From Streptomyces hyaluromycini (GTDB lineage Bacteria; Actinomycetota; Actinomycetes; Streptomycetales; Streptomycetaceae): 64,000 nt of DNA. This document shows positions 39,355 to 47,900 of the stretch, piece by piece. The first letter of the stretch is position 1, and every line of letters begins with the position of its first letter. The DNA lies in contig NZ_BCFL01000034.1 in assembly GCF_002217755.1 (NCBI RefSeq), positions 118,060-182,059 on the forward strand, written 5' to 3'. Position numbers and translations under genes: made by a program. The notes beneath the pieces were generated by a model, which saw only the letters and a program-made list of their open reading frames with translations, was not told the DNA's origin and made no database searches.

Positions 39355-40551
39355 TCACCGCCGTCGCAGCTTCTTCAGACATCGGTGCCCCAGGACCCGT
39401 ACGAGCTCCTTGGACGACGTCTGGTGCACGGTGCGGGACTTCGGTTCGGCGGTGTGGCGTACCGGAGCCGAGGCGGCCGCGGCGAGCGCGCCGTAGAGCG
39501 CCTGGGCGGCGACCTCCGGGGCGATGCGGGCCTCGGCGGCGGGCGGTCCCGACTGTCCGGGGATGGCGGGCAGGGCGTAGAGCAGTGCGGGGTCGCCGAT
39601 GACGCGCACGCCCATGGCGTCGATGCGTTCCACGATCTCGGCGCCGATGCGGCCGGCGGCCTCGACGGCCCAGCCAGGGGTGGAGATCTTCACGTCGGCG
39701 GCGGTAGGGCTGCACGAGTTCTTCATATGCATGACGGCGCCGTTGCGGACGAGCTTGGAATACAGCTCGTCGGGGAGTCCATTGCCACGGAATTCCACGT
39801 TGAGATTTCGCAGCATTTCGGTCTCGGCGAGGGTCAGGGAGCGGTTCGCCGTGTCCGGGACGGGCTGCAGGAGTTTTTCGGGAAGTCCGAGGAGGGCTTC
39901 GAAGGTGCGCATCAGGCCGTCGCGGTCCCGGTCGTCGACCACGACGACGGTGATCCGGTCGGCGCCGACCGCGCGGATCCAGCGTTCGACGAGCCGGTCG
40001 TGCCGGTGCCGGCGCCAGAAGCTGGGGTTGGGCTTCTCGTAGGGGGCCTTGCGGAGCATGTGCTCCAGCCATTCCTCGTAGCCCATGCGCAGTCCGTTCT
40101 GCACGTACTGCTGCCACTGCGAGGGCATGATCCTGGCGAGCGGACGGAGGGTGACGAGGACGTGGACGCGTTCGCCGCCGAGCTGCTCGACGATGCGGGC
40201 GACGGTCTCGTCATCGGGGGCGTCGGCGAAGAACTCGCTGCTGATCACCGAGGTGCGGGAGCCAGTGGCCTCGACCTGCTTGAGCAGCCGCGTCCAGTGC
40301 TTCTCGGTGGGCACGGTGTCGCCCATCATCGCGGGCCTGGCACAGGCGGCGAGGGCGGCTTCCATCGGGTGCCGGGTGGTCGCCGGGAACTCCACACCGT
40401 GTTCGGGCAGCTTGTCCTTCGCGGCGAACAGAGCGCCCTGGATGGCCGTGGTTCCCGTTTTGTGCGGGCCGATGTGCAGCAGGCGGGTGCCTGCGGGCAG
40501 GGCGGCAAGGGGACCGGTGGGGCTCGTGGGGCCTATGGGGGCGTTGTTCAC
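39355..40551 (-). CDS. PAPS-type sulfotransferase-like protein
   Basis: A protein of about 398 residues from GTG 40551 (ATG 40584 also possible). The N-terminal LLHIGPHKTGTTAIQ is a 5'-phosphosulfate-binding P-loop of sulfotransferases, and SEFFADAPDDETV with SRTSVISSEFF continues the fold. A C-terminal Arg/Lys-rich tail ends RCLKKLRRR. No membrane helix. It would transfer sulfate from PAPS to a glycan or polyol. A PHO box and the phoD terminator lie directly upstream. A sulfated wall polymer is speculative; the acceptor is unknown. Confidence 0.82.
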   Translation of the reverse strand: MNNAPIGPTSPTGPLAALPAGTRLLHIGPHKTGTTAIQGALFAAKDKLPEHGVEFPATTRHPMEAALAACARPAMMGDTVPTEKHWTRLLKQVEATGSRTSVISSEFFADAPDDETVARIVEQLGGERVHVLVTLRPLARIMPSQWQQYVQNGLRMGYEEWLEHMLRKAPYEKPNPSFWRRHRHDRLVERWIRAVGADRITVVVVDDRDRDGLMRTFEALLGLPEKLLQPVPDTANRSLTLAETEMLRNLNVEFRGNGLPDELYSKLVRNGAVMHMKNSCSPTAADVKISTPGWAVEAAGRIGAEIVERIDAMGVRVIGDPALLYALPAIPGQSGPPAAEARIAPEVAAQALYGALAAAASAPVRHTAEPKSRTVHQTSSKELVRVLGHRCLKKLRRR

Positions 40552-40603
40552 CGGGGCTTCGCCTCTCGTACAGTCCGTCTCCATGGTTAACAGAAGGTAA
40601 GAC

Positions 40604-40625
40604 GTTCACCTTAGGTTCACCTGAG
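40604..40625. promoter_or_regulatory. PHO box (PhoP-binding direct repeat)
   Basis: Two 11-bp direct repeat units in tandem, GTTCACCTTAG and GTTCACCTGAG, match the Streptomyces PhoP box (GTTCACC core repeated every 11 bases). They lie 53 bases upstream of the sulfotransferase GTG, and the phoD terminator separates them from phoD. Control of the sulfotransferase by phosphate is therefore predicted; activation or repression cannot be told. Confidence 0.7.
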
Positions 40626-40659
40626 AGGAGCCTGGGACACAGATGAGTCCCAGGCTCCT
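40626..40659 (-). terminator. Terminator of phoD
   Basis: AGGAGCCTGGGA (40626-40637) and TCCCAGGCTCCT (40648-40659) form a perfect 12-bp stem with a 10-base loop, 40 bases beyond the phoD stop. Confidence 0.8.
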
Positions 40660-40698
40660 GTTACAAAGACTTGACGTTCGGCGCGCCCGGTTCGCGGG

Positions 40699-42249
40699 TC
40701 AGACGACCTGTACGCCCGGTTCATCCGTCTCGACGCGCAGGGTGGCGAGCGTGCTCGCGGCGGCCTGCGGCCCGACGACGGTGTCGACGACTCGCACGCG
40801 CGCGTCGATGCCGTCGCGGCGGATGTCGAAGAGGTGGTAGCCGCGGTGGGCGTCGATGACCTTCCAGTGCGGGTTGTCGGCCTTCAGCGGGTCCCACTGG
40901 GCGTGGAAGGCGGCCTGGTCCTGGTCGCCGTTGCTGGAGATGGAGGTGCCGACGAACTCGGCGCCGACGACGTCCGCCGACGGGTCCGCGAAGTCCTTCT
41001 TCAGGTCGCTGATCATGGTGAGATGGCGGTCGCCGCTGAGCACGACGGGGTTGCGAACGGAGGCGAACTCGTCGAGCAGGGCGGTGCGTTCGACCTGGTA
41101 GCCGTCCCAGGCGTCGTAGTACCAGAGTTTTCCGTCGCCGGGCAGGATGTCGGTCTCGGCCATCATGATCTGCGAGGCGATCAGGTTCCAGCGGGCCGGT
41201 GAGTCGTGCAGTCCGTCGAGCAGCCACTGTTTCTGTTCGGCGCCGAGCATGGTGAGCGAGGGGTCCTCGGCGGCCGCCTGGCTGGTGACCTGGTCGCTGC
41301 GGAACTGGCGGGTGTCGAGGACGTTGAGCCGGGCGAGCCGGCCGAACTCCAGGCGGCGGTACATCTGGATGTGCGGCCCGTCGGGGATCGCGGTGGCCCG
41401 GACCGGCATGTGCTCGTAGTAGGCCTGGAAGGCGGCGGCGAGCCGGGCGACGAATGCGTCGTGGGACTGCTTGGCGGGGTCCTGGGGGACCTCGCCGGCC
41501 CAGTCGTTGTCGACCTCGTGGTCGTCGAAGGTGACCACCCAGGGGGCGTTCGCGTGCATGGCGGCGAGGTCGGGGTCGCTGCGGTACTGGGCGTAGCGGT
41601 TGCGGTACTGCACCAGGGTGTACGGCTCTCCGGTGCCCTCGTGGCGGCGGGGGCCCGCGGAGGACGGCGTGGACTCGTAGATGTAGTCGCCGACGAAGAG
41701 GACGACGTCGGGGTCCTGGGCGAGCATGTCGGCGTACGGGGTGAAATAGCCGTGCTGCCAGTTCTGGCAGGAGGCGAGGGCCACGCGCAGGGTGCCGCCC
41801 TTGGCGTGCGGGTGGGGGGCGGTGCGGGTGCGGCCGGTCGGGGAGATCCGGCCGCCGGCGCGGAAGCGGTACCAGTAGGAGCGGTCGGGGCGCAGTCCTC
41901 GTACGTCCACGTGAACGCTGTGCCCGTACTCGGGCCGGGCGTGGGCGGTGCCGCGGCGGACGACCTTGCGGAGGCGCTCGTCCTCGGCGATCTCCCACTC
42001 GACGGGGACGATCTCGTCCGGCATGCCGCCGCCGTTCAGGGGATCGGGGGCGAGCCGCGTCCAGAGCACGATGCCGTCGGGCAGCGGGTCGCCGGAGGCG
42101 ATACCGAGGCCGAAGACTCCGTCGGGCAGCGGGGTTTCGGCGGCCCGGGCGGCGGACGGCAGCCAGAGCTGGGCGGATGCGGCGGCTCCGAGGACGGCGG
42201 CGCCGGCGGTCAGAAGGCGGCGGCGGTCGGGCGATGGTGCTCCGGTCAT
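40699..42249 (-). CDS. phoD: Alkaline phosphatase D (PhoD family), Tat-exported
   Basis: A 516-residue secreted phosphodiesterase/phosphomonoesterase. The ATG at 42249 has GGGAG upstream. A twin-arginine signal PDRRRLLTAGAAVLGAAA is cleaved near AARAAETP. The mature part has an N-terminal beta domain (GLGIASGDPLPDGIVLWTRL), then the metallophosphatase core with VALASCQNWQHGYF, VLFVGDYIYE, TFDDHEVDNDW, and the C-terminal LSGDRHLTMI. PhoD enzymes use Ca/Fe and can degrade wall teichoic acids in Bacillus, which fits its place in this cluster. It is usually induced by phosphate limitation, but I see no PHO box in its own promoter. Confidence 0.93.
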   Translation of the reverse strand: MTGAPSPDRRRLLTAGAAVLGAAASAQLWLPSAARAAETPLPDGVFGLGIASGDPLPDGIVLWTRLAPDPLNGGGMPDEIVPVEWEIAEDERLRKVVRRGTAHARPEYGHSVHVDVRGLRPDRSYWYRFRAGGRISPTGRTRTAPHPHAKGGTLRVALASCQNWQHGYFTPYADMLAQDPDVVLFVGDYIYESTPSSAGPRRHEGTGEPYTLVQYRNRYAQYRSDPDLAAMHANAPWVVTFDDHEVDNDWAGEVPQDPAKQSHDAFVARLAAAFQAYYEHMPVRATAIPDGPHIQMYRRLEFGRLARLNVLDTRQFRSDQVTSQAAAEDPSLTMLGAEQKQWLLDGLHDSPARWNLIASQIMMAETDILPGDGKLWYYDAWDGYQVERTALLDEFASVRNPVVLSGDRHLTMISDLKKDFADPSADVVGAEFVGTSISSNGDQDQAAFHAQWDPLKADNPHWKVIDAHRGYHLFDIRRDGIDARVRVVDTVVGPQAAASTLATLRVETDEPGVQVV

Positions 42250-42410
42250 GCGCGGACTCCCTTGCCACGGTGGCCTCTTGGACGGTCTGGCTTTCGGAAG
42301 CTCCCACGGCCGGACGGTCTGTCCGCTGAACACGGGTATGCGTGCGCATGACAAATGGGCAGACAACAGAAAACCCGTTGCGGCCGGGAACGGGTCCCAA
42401 CCACAACGGG

Positions 42411-42464
42411 TCTGACGGGTCTGACGGGTCTGACGGGTCTGACGGGTCTGACGGGTCTGACGGC
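42411..42464. repeat. 9-bp tandem repeat (TCTGACGGG x6)
   Basis: Six units of TCTGACGGG in exact phase, the last ending in C. It sits in the 287-base gap upstream of phoD and downstream of the obgE stop. A 9-bp period allows no frameshift. It may be a slippage-prone spacer; no gene function is seen. Confidence 0.85.
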
Positions 42465-42536
42465 AGATCAACGACCCCGGAGACCGGGGAGGCCGGCGGC
42501 GGTCCTACCTGCCCCGGCCCTACCGGCCTACCGGTC

Positions 42537-43976
42537 CTACTCGAACGGGTCGAAGTCGCCGTACTCCCGCAGGGACTCGTCGCGTTCCGCCTCCCGGTCG
42601 CGGCGGCGCTGCGCGGCGGGCCGCGGCTCCTCGAAGCGGTGGTCCTCGCCCCGGCGGCCGAGCATCTCTGCGCCGGACATCATGGACGGCTCCCAGTCGA
42701 AGACGACGGCGTTGTCCTCGGGGCCGATGGCGACGCCGTCGCCCCCGCGGGCACCCGCCTTCATCAGCTCCTGCTCCACGCCGAGGCGGTTGAGGCGGTC
42801 GGCGAGGTAGCCGACGGCCTCGTCGTTGTTGAAGTCGGTCTGGCGGACCCAGCGTTCCGGCTTCTCGCCACGCACCCGGTAGAGGCCGTCGTCCTCCTGG
42901 ATGACGGTGAAGCCGGCGTCGTCCACGGCCTTGGGGCGGATGACGATCCGGGTCGCCTCCTCCTTGGGCTTGGCCGCGCGGGCCTGGCCGACCAGCTCGC
43001 CGAGTGCGAACGTCAGCTCGCGCAGGCCCAGGTGGGCGACCGCGGACACCTCGAAGACGCGGTAGCCGCGAGCCTCCAGGTCGGGGCGGACCATCTCGGC
43101 GAGGTCCTTGCCGTCGGGGACGTCGATCTTGTTGAGGACGACGATCCGGGGCCGGTCGCCGAGGCCGCCGTACTGCTTGAGCTCCTCCTCGATGACGTCG
43201 AGGTCGGAGACCGGGTCGCGCTCGGACTCCAGGGTGGCGGTGTCGAGGACGTGGACGAGGACGCTGCACCGCTCGACATGGCGCAGGAACTCCAGGCCGA
43301 GGCCCCTGCCCTGGCTGGCGCCGGGGATGAGTCCTGGCACGTCGGCGATGGTGTAGACGGTGGAACCGGCGGTCACCACACCGAGGTTGGGGACCAGGGT
43401 GGTGAACGGGTAGTCGGCGATCTTCGGCTTGGCGGCGGACAGCACGGAGATCAGCGAGGACTTGCCGGCGCTCGGGTAGCCGACCAGGGCCACGTCCGCG
43501 ACGGTCTTCAGTTCCAGGACGATGTCCCCGAGGTCCCCGGGCACGCCGAGCAGCGCGAAGCCGGGCGCCTTGCGGCGGGCGCTGGCGAGGGCCGCGTTGC
43601 CGAGGCCGCCGCGGCCGCCCTGGGCGGCGACGTAGGAGGTGCCGTGGCCGACGAGGTCGGCGAGGACGTTGCCGGCCTGGTCGAGGACGACGGTGCCGTC
43701 CGGGACCGGCAGGACGAGGTCCTGGCCGTCCTTGCCCGCCCGGTTGCCGCCCTCACCGGGCTTGCCGTTGGTGGCCTTGCGGTGCGGGGAGTGGTGGTAG
43801 TCGAGAAGGGTCGTCACGGACTGGTCGACGGTCAGGATGACGTCGCCGCCGCGGCCGCCGTTGCCGCCGTCGGGGCCGCCGAGCGGCTTGAACTTCTCCC
43901 GGTGTACGGAGGCGCAGCCGTGGCCTCCGTTACCCGCGGCGATGTGCAGCTCGACGCGGTCCACGAAGGTGGTCAT
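42537..43976 (-). CDS. obgE: GTPase Obg
   Basis: Essential GTPase acting in 50S assembly, stringent response and development. The 479 residues start MTTFVDRVELHIAAGNGGHG. The Gly-rich Obg fold follows (GGPDGGNGGRGGDV), then the G domain with VGYPSAGKSSLIS (G1), DYPFTTL, DVPGLIPGAS and NKID, and a C-terminal OCT domain (WVRQTDFNNDEAVGYLADRL) with an acidic tail. It is downstream of rplU-rpmA as usual, with a strong hairpin between. In Streptomyces Obg influences differentiation onset. Confidence 0.98.
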   Translation of the reverse strand: MTTFVDRVELHIAAGNGGHGCASVHREKFKPLGGPDGGNGGRGGDVILTVDQSVTTLLDYHHSPHRKATNGKPGEGGNRAGKDGQDLVLPVPDGTVVLDQAGNVLADLVGHGTSYVAAQGGRGGLGNAALASARRKAPGFALLGVPGDLGDIVLELKTVADVALVGYPSAGKSSLISVLSAAKPKIADYPFTTLVPNLGVVTAGSTVYTIADVPGLIPGASQGRGLGLEFLRHVERCSVLVHVLDTATLESERDPVSDLDVIEEELKQYGGLGDRPRIVVLNKIDVPDGKDLAEMVRPDLEARGYRVFEVSAVAHLGLRELTFALGELVGQARAAKPKEEATRIVIRPKAVDDAGFTVIQEDDGLYRVRGEKPERWVRQTDFNNDEAVGYLADRLNRLGVEQELMKAGARGGDGVAIGPEDNAVVFDWEPSMMSGAEMLGRRGEDHRFEEPRPAAQRRRDREAERDESLREYGDFDPFE

Positions 43977-44027
43977 GGTGCAGTGCCTCCAGATACTTAC
44001 GGGGTATTACCTATGTCAACACGCGAA

Positions 44028-44067
44028 AGGCGGACCCGCCTTCCCGATCGGGAAGTGAGGTCCGCCT
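44028..44067 (-). terminator. Terminator/attenuator between rpmA and obgE
   Basis: AGGCGGAC (44028-44035) pairs with GTCCGCCT (44060-44067), and an internal 16-base palindrome (44040-44055) adds a second stem. On the minus strand it is followed by TTTCGCG. It may terminate rplU-rpmA transcripts or attenuate obgE. Confidence 0.75.
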
Positions 44068-44102
44068 CTCGAAACGTTCGGTCTGGGCCCTGAAACTCAG
44101 GC

Positions 44103-44357
44103 TCAGGCGACCGGGACGATGTTCACGACCTTGCGGCCACGGTGGGTGCCGAACTGCACCGAACCGGCCTGCAGCGCGAACAGCGTGTCGTCGCCGCCAC
44201 GGCCGACGCCCGCACCCGGGTGGAAGTGGGTGCCACGCTGGCGGACCAGGATCTCGCCCGCGTTGACGACCTGACCGCCGAAGCGCTTCACGCCGAGGCG
44301 CTGAGCGTTGGAGTCACGACCGTTACGGGTGGACGATGCGCCCTTCTTGTGTGCCAT
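44103..44357 (-). CDS. rpmA: 50S ribosomal protein L27
   Basis: Large-subunit protein L27, whose N-terminus reaches the peptidyl-transferase centre. The 84 residues start MAHKKGASSTRNGRDSNAQR, with GGAGAG just upstream. The features LGVKRFGGQVVNAGEILVRQ and GTHFHPGAGVGRGGDDTLFA are typical of L27. Its codon bias is extreme. It follows rplU with a 14-base gap, in one transcription unit. Confidence 0.98.
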   Translation of the reverse strand: MAHKKGASSTRNGRDSNAQRLGVKRFGGQVVNAGEILVRQRGTHFHPGAGVGRGGDDTLFALQAGSVQFGTHRGRKVVNIVPVA

Positions 44358-44371
44358 CTCTCCTCAGTCCC

Positions 44372-44692
44372 TTACTTCGCAGCCGCGGGGATCTCAGTGA
44401 CCTTGATCGCCGTGTACTGCTGGCGGTGGCCCTGACGACGGCGGTAGCCGGTCTTGTTCTTGTAGCGAAGGATGTCGATCTTGACGCCCTTGTGGTGGTC
44501 CACGACCTCGGCCTGGACCTTGATGCCGGCCAGGACCCACGGGTCGCTGGTCACAGCGTCGCCGTCGACAACGAGCAGGGTCGAGAGCTCGACCGTGTCG
44601 CCAACCTTGGCGGTGGAAATCTTGTCAACCTCAACGATGTCGCCGACAGCAACCTTGTGCTGGCGACCACCGCTGCGCACGATGGCGTACAC
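44372..44692 (-). CDS. rplU: 50S ribosomal protein L21
   Basis: Large-subunit protein L21. The 106-residue product begins MYAIVRSGGRQHKVAVGDIV with a GTG start and ends KVTEIPAAAK. HHKGVKIDILRYKNKTGYRR is the typical RNA-binding part. It is followed by rpmA and obgE. A 230-base leader, with a GC-rich hairpin around 44740-44770, precedes it; I cannot assign a regulatory role to it. Confidence 0.98.
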   Translation of the reverse strand: MYAIVRSGGRQHKVAVGDIVEVDKISTAKVGDTVELSTLLVVDGDAVTSDPWVLAGIKVQAEVVDHHKGVKIDILRYKNKTGYRRRQGHRQQYTAIKVTEIPAAAK

Positions 44693-44922
44693 GCGGATCT
44701 CACTCTCTCGCTCGGGAACGGCACCCCCGCAGTCCAGCCGCCCGGCGAACGCGGGCGGCCTCTCCGGAACACCGTGTGCTCCGGAGGAAGAGGTTTACGG
44801 GGATGTGGCGCGTCCTCTTATCCATGGACACGCCGACGGTCAAGGTTACGGGGCGGTGGCCGAGGGGGTCAAACCGGGCCCCGGGGTGTGTGGGGCCGGT
44901 CACTCGGACCGGGTCCCGAAAG

Positions 44923-44955
44923 GCGCGGGGCCGGTCACGTGGACCGGCCCCGCGC
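44923..44955 (-). terminator. Terminator of rne
   Basis: GCGCGGGGCCGGT (44923-44935) and ACCGGCCCCGCGC (44943-44955) form a perfect 13-bp stem with a 7-base loop, 8 bases past the rne stop. A U-tract is not visible. Confidence 0.8.
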
Positions 44956-44962
44956 CCGGGCG

Positions 44963-47900
44963 TCAGCCCTCGTCGGAGGCGGTGGCGACCGTGGTGGTCT
45001 TCTTCGCCGTCGACTTGGCGGCGGCCGTCTTGGCGGTCTTGGCCGCCTTCTTGGCCGTCGTCGTCTTCTTCGCGGCCGCCGTCTTCTTGGCAGCGGTCTT
45101 CTTGGCGGCCGTCTTCTTCGCCGCGGTCTTCTTGGCAGCCGTCTTGCGGGCCGTCTTCTTGGCCGGGGCGGCCTCCTCGACGGCTTCCTCGACGGTCTCC
45201 CCGGCGGCCGGGGCTTCGGCGGCCGGCGCCTCCGCCTGCTCGACGGCCTCGGCGGCCGGTACGACCACGACGGCCGCCTCCTCGGACGCGGTCGGCGCGG
45301 TGGCCTTGCGCACCGCACGGCGGCGCGGGCGGGCGGGAGCGGCGCTCTCGGCGGGCGCGGCCGCCTCAGGCTCGGCGACCGGTTCCGGTGCCGTCTCCGC
45401 CACCGTCTCCGCGGCCGTCTCCACCGCCGCTTCGGGCGCCGCTTCCGCCGCCGGGGCGGTCTCGGCGACGACCGTCACCACGGTCGCCTCGGCCCCGGCC
45501 GGGGAACCGGCGGGCGCCGACACCTTCCGGGTGGCACGCCGGCGCGTACGGCCCTTGGGCGCGGTCTCCTCGACGGCCGGGGCCGCCTCGGCCACAGCGG
45601 CCTGCGGAGCCTCGACCACCAGGTCCTCGACGGCGACGGGCTCGGCGTGCGCCTCGGCGGACACCTCTGCCGGCTCCGTCTCGGCCTCGGCCTCCCGCCG
45701 CGTCGCACGGCGTTCCCTGGGCGCGCCGGCCGGAGCCGAGGCCCGGCGGCCCGCCCGGCGGCGGGTACGGCCGCGGCCGGCCGCGGCCTCCGCCTCGGCG
45801 ACGCTGCTGTACAGCTCCTCGTCCGGCGCGAAGTCGGGCGCGGGCAGCGACACGGGCACGGCGGCCTCCGCCGCGACCTCGGCGGCCGTCTCGACCGCGT
45901 GGACGGCCTCGGCGTGCTCGACGGCCCCGTCGGCCACGACCTCGTGCGTCTCGTGCACGTCGTGGTCGTGGTCGTGCTCGTGCCCGTCGCCGCCACGCCC
46001 GCGCTTCTTGCGCTTGCCGCCGCCACCGCCGCCGCCGGAGCTGGGCTGCTCCATGTGGACGATGACGCCACGGCCGTTGCAGTGCACGCAGGTCTCGGAG
46101 AACGACTCCAGCAGGCCCTGTCCGACCCGCTTGCGGGTCATCTGGACGAGCCCCAGCGAGGTCACCTCGGCCACCTGGTGCTTCGTACGGTCCCGCCCGA
46201 GGCATTCGAGCAGGCGCCGCAGCACCAGGTCCCGGTTGGACTCCAGGACCATGTCGATGAAGTCGATGACGATGATGCCGCCGAGGTCGCGCAGCCGCAG
46301 CTGGCGGACGATCTCCTCGGCCGCCTCCAGGTTGTTGCGGGTGACGGTCTCCTCAAGGTTGCCGCCCTGGCCGGTGAACTTGCCGGTGTTGACGTCGACG
46401 ACGACCATCGCCTCGGTCCGGTCGATGACCAGCGAACCGCCGCTCGGCAGCCAGACCTTGCGGTCCAGCGCCTTGGACAGCTGCTCGTCGATCCGGTACG
46501 TGGCGAAGACGTCGACCTCGGAGGTCCACTTCGACAGCCGGCCCGCGAGGTCGGGCGCGACGTGCGCGACATAGCCGTAGACGGTCTCCCAGGCCTCGTC
46601 ACCGCTGACGATGACCTTGGAGAAGTCCTCGTTGAAGATGTCGCGGACGACCCGGACGGTCATGTCCGGCTCGCCGTACAGCAGCGTCGGGGCGTTGCCG
46701 TTCTTCGACTTCTTCTGGATGTCCTCCCACTGCGCCTGGAGCCGTTCGACGTCGCGGCGCAGCTCGTCCTCGCTCGCGCCCTCGGCGGCGGTGCGCACGA
46801 TGACGCCCGCGTCCTCGGGGACGATCTTCTTGAGGATGGTCTTCAGCCGGGCCCGCTCGGTGTCGGGCAGCTTGCGGCTGATGCCGGTCATCGAGCCCTC
46901 GGGGACGTACACGAGGTAGCGGCCGGGGAGGGAGACCTGGCTGGTCAGACGGGCGCCCTTGTGGCCGATCGGGTCCTTCGTCACCTGGACGAGGACGGAC
47001 TGGCCGGACTTCAGGGCGGACTCGATGCGCCGCGGGCCGTTGGCCATGCCCAGCGCCTCGAAGTTGACCTCACCGGCGTAGAGCACGGCGTTGCGGCCCT
47101 TGCCGATGTCGATGAAGGCGGCCTCCATCGACGGCAGCACGTTCTGGACCTTGCCCAGGTAGACGTTGCCGACGTACGAGGTCGACTGCTCCTTGTTGAC
47201 GTAGTGCTCGACGAGCACGCCGTCCTCCAGGACGCCGATCTGCGTGCGGTCGCCGTGCTGGCGGACGACCATCACCCGCTCGACGGCCTCGCGGCGGGCG
47301 AGGAACTCGGCCTCGGTGATGATCGGGACGCGTCGGCGGCCCTGCTCGCGGCCCTCGCGGCGGCGCTGCTTCTTGGCCTCCAGCCGGGTCGAGCCCTTGA
47401 TGGACTGGACCTCGTCGGAGGGCTCGGAGGGCTTGCGGGGCTCGCGGACCTTGACGACCGTGCGCTCCGGGTCGCCCTCGCCGGGCTCGGCGTCGGCGGA
47501 GGTGTCCCCGGCGCGCCGGCGACGGCGCCTGCGACGGCGGCTGCTGGAGGAGGACAGGCCGGCCTCGTCGTGGGCGTCCTCGTCGTCCTCTTCCTCCTGC
47601 TCGGCGGTGTCCTCGGCGTCCTGCTCGGCCTGCTCGGCGGCGAGCTCGTCGGTCCCGTCGTCGGCGCCCTCGCCGTCGAAGGCGTCACCGCGGCGGCGGC
47701 GCCGGCCACCGCGACGGCGGCGCCGGCGGGAGCCGGACTCCTCGGCCTCGTCGTCGCCGTCGGCGGCGTCCTCGACGGACTCCTCCGGCTCCTCGGTCTC
47801 GTCCTCGGCCGCGGACCCGGCGACCGGGGCCTCCTCCACGGCGCCCCGGCGGCGGCGCCGACGGCGCGAACCGGCCTCGGCCTGCTCGGCCGGTTCCGCG

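Noticed and set aside
42411..42464. CRISPR-like array
   Set aside because: Units are 9 bp without spacers, no cas genes are nearby; the same applies to the 8-bp and 12-bp arrays in this window.
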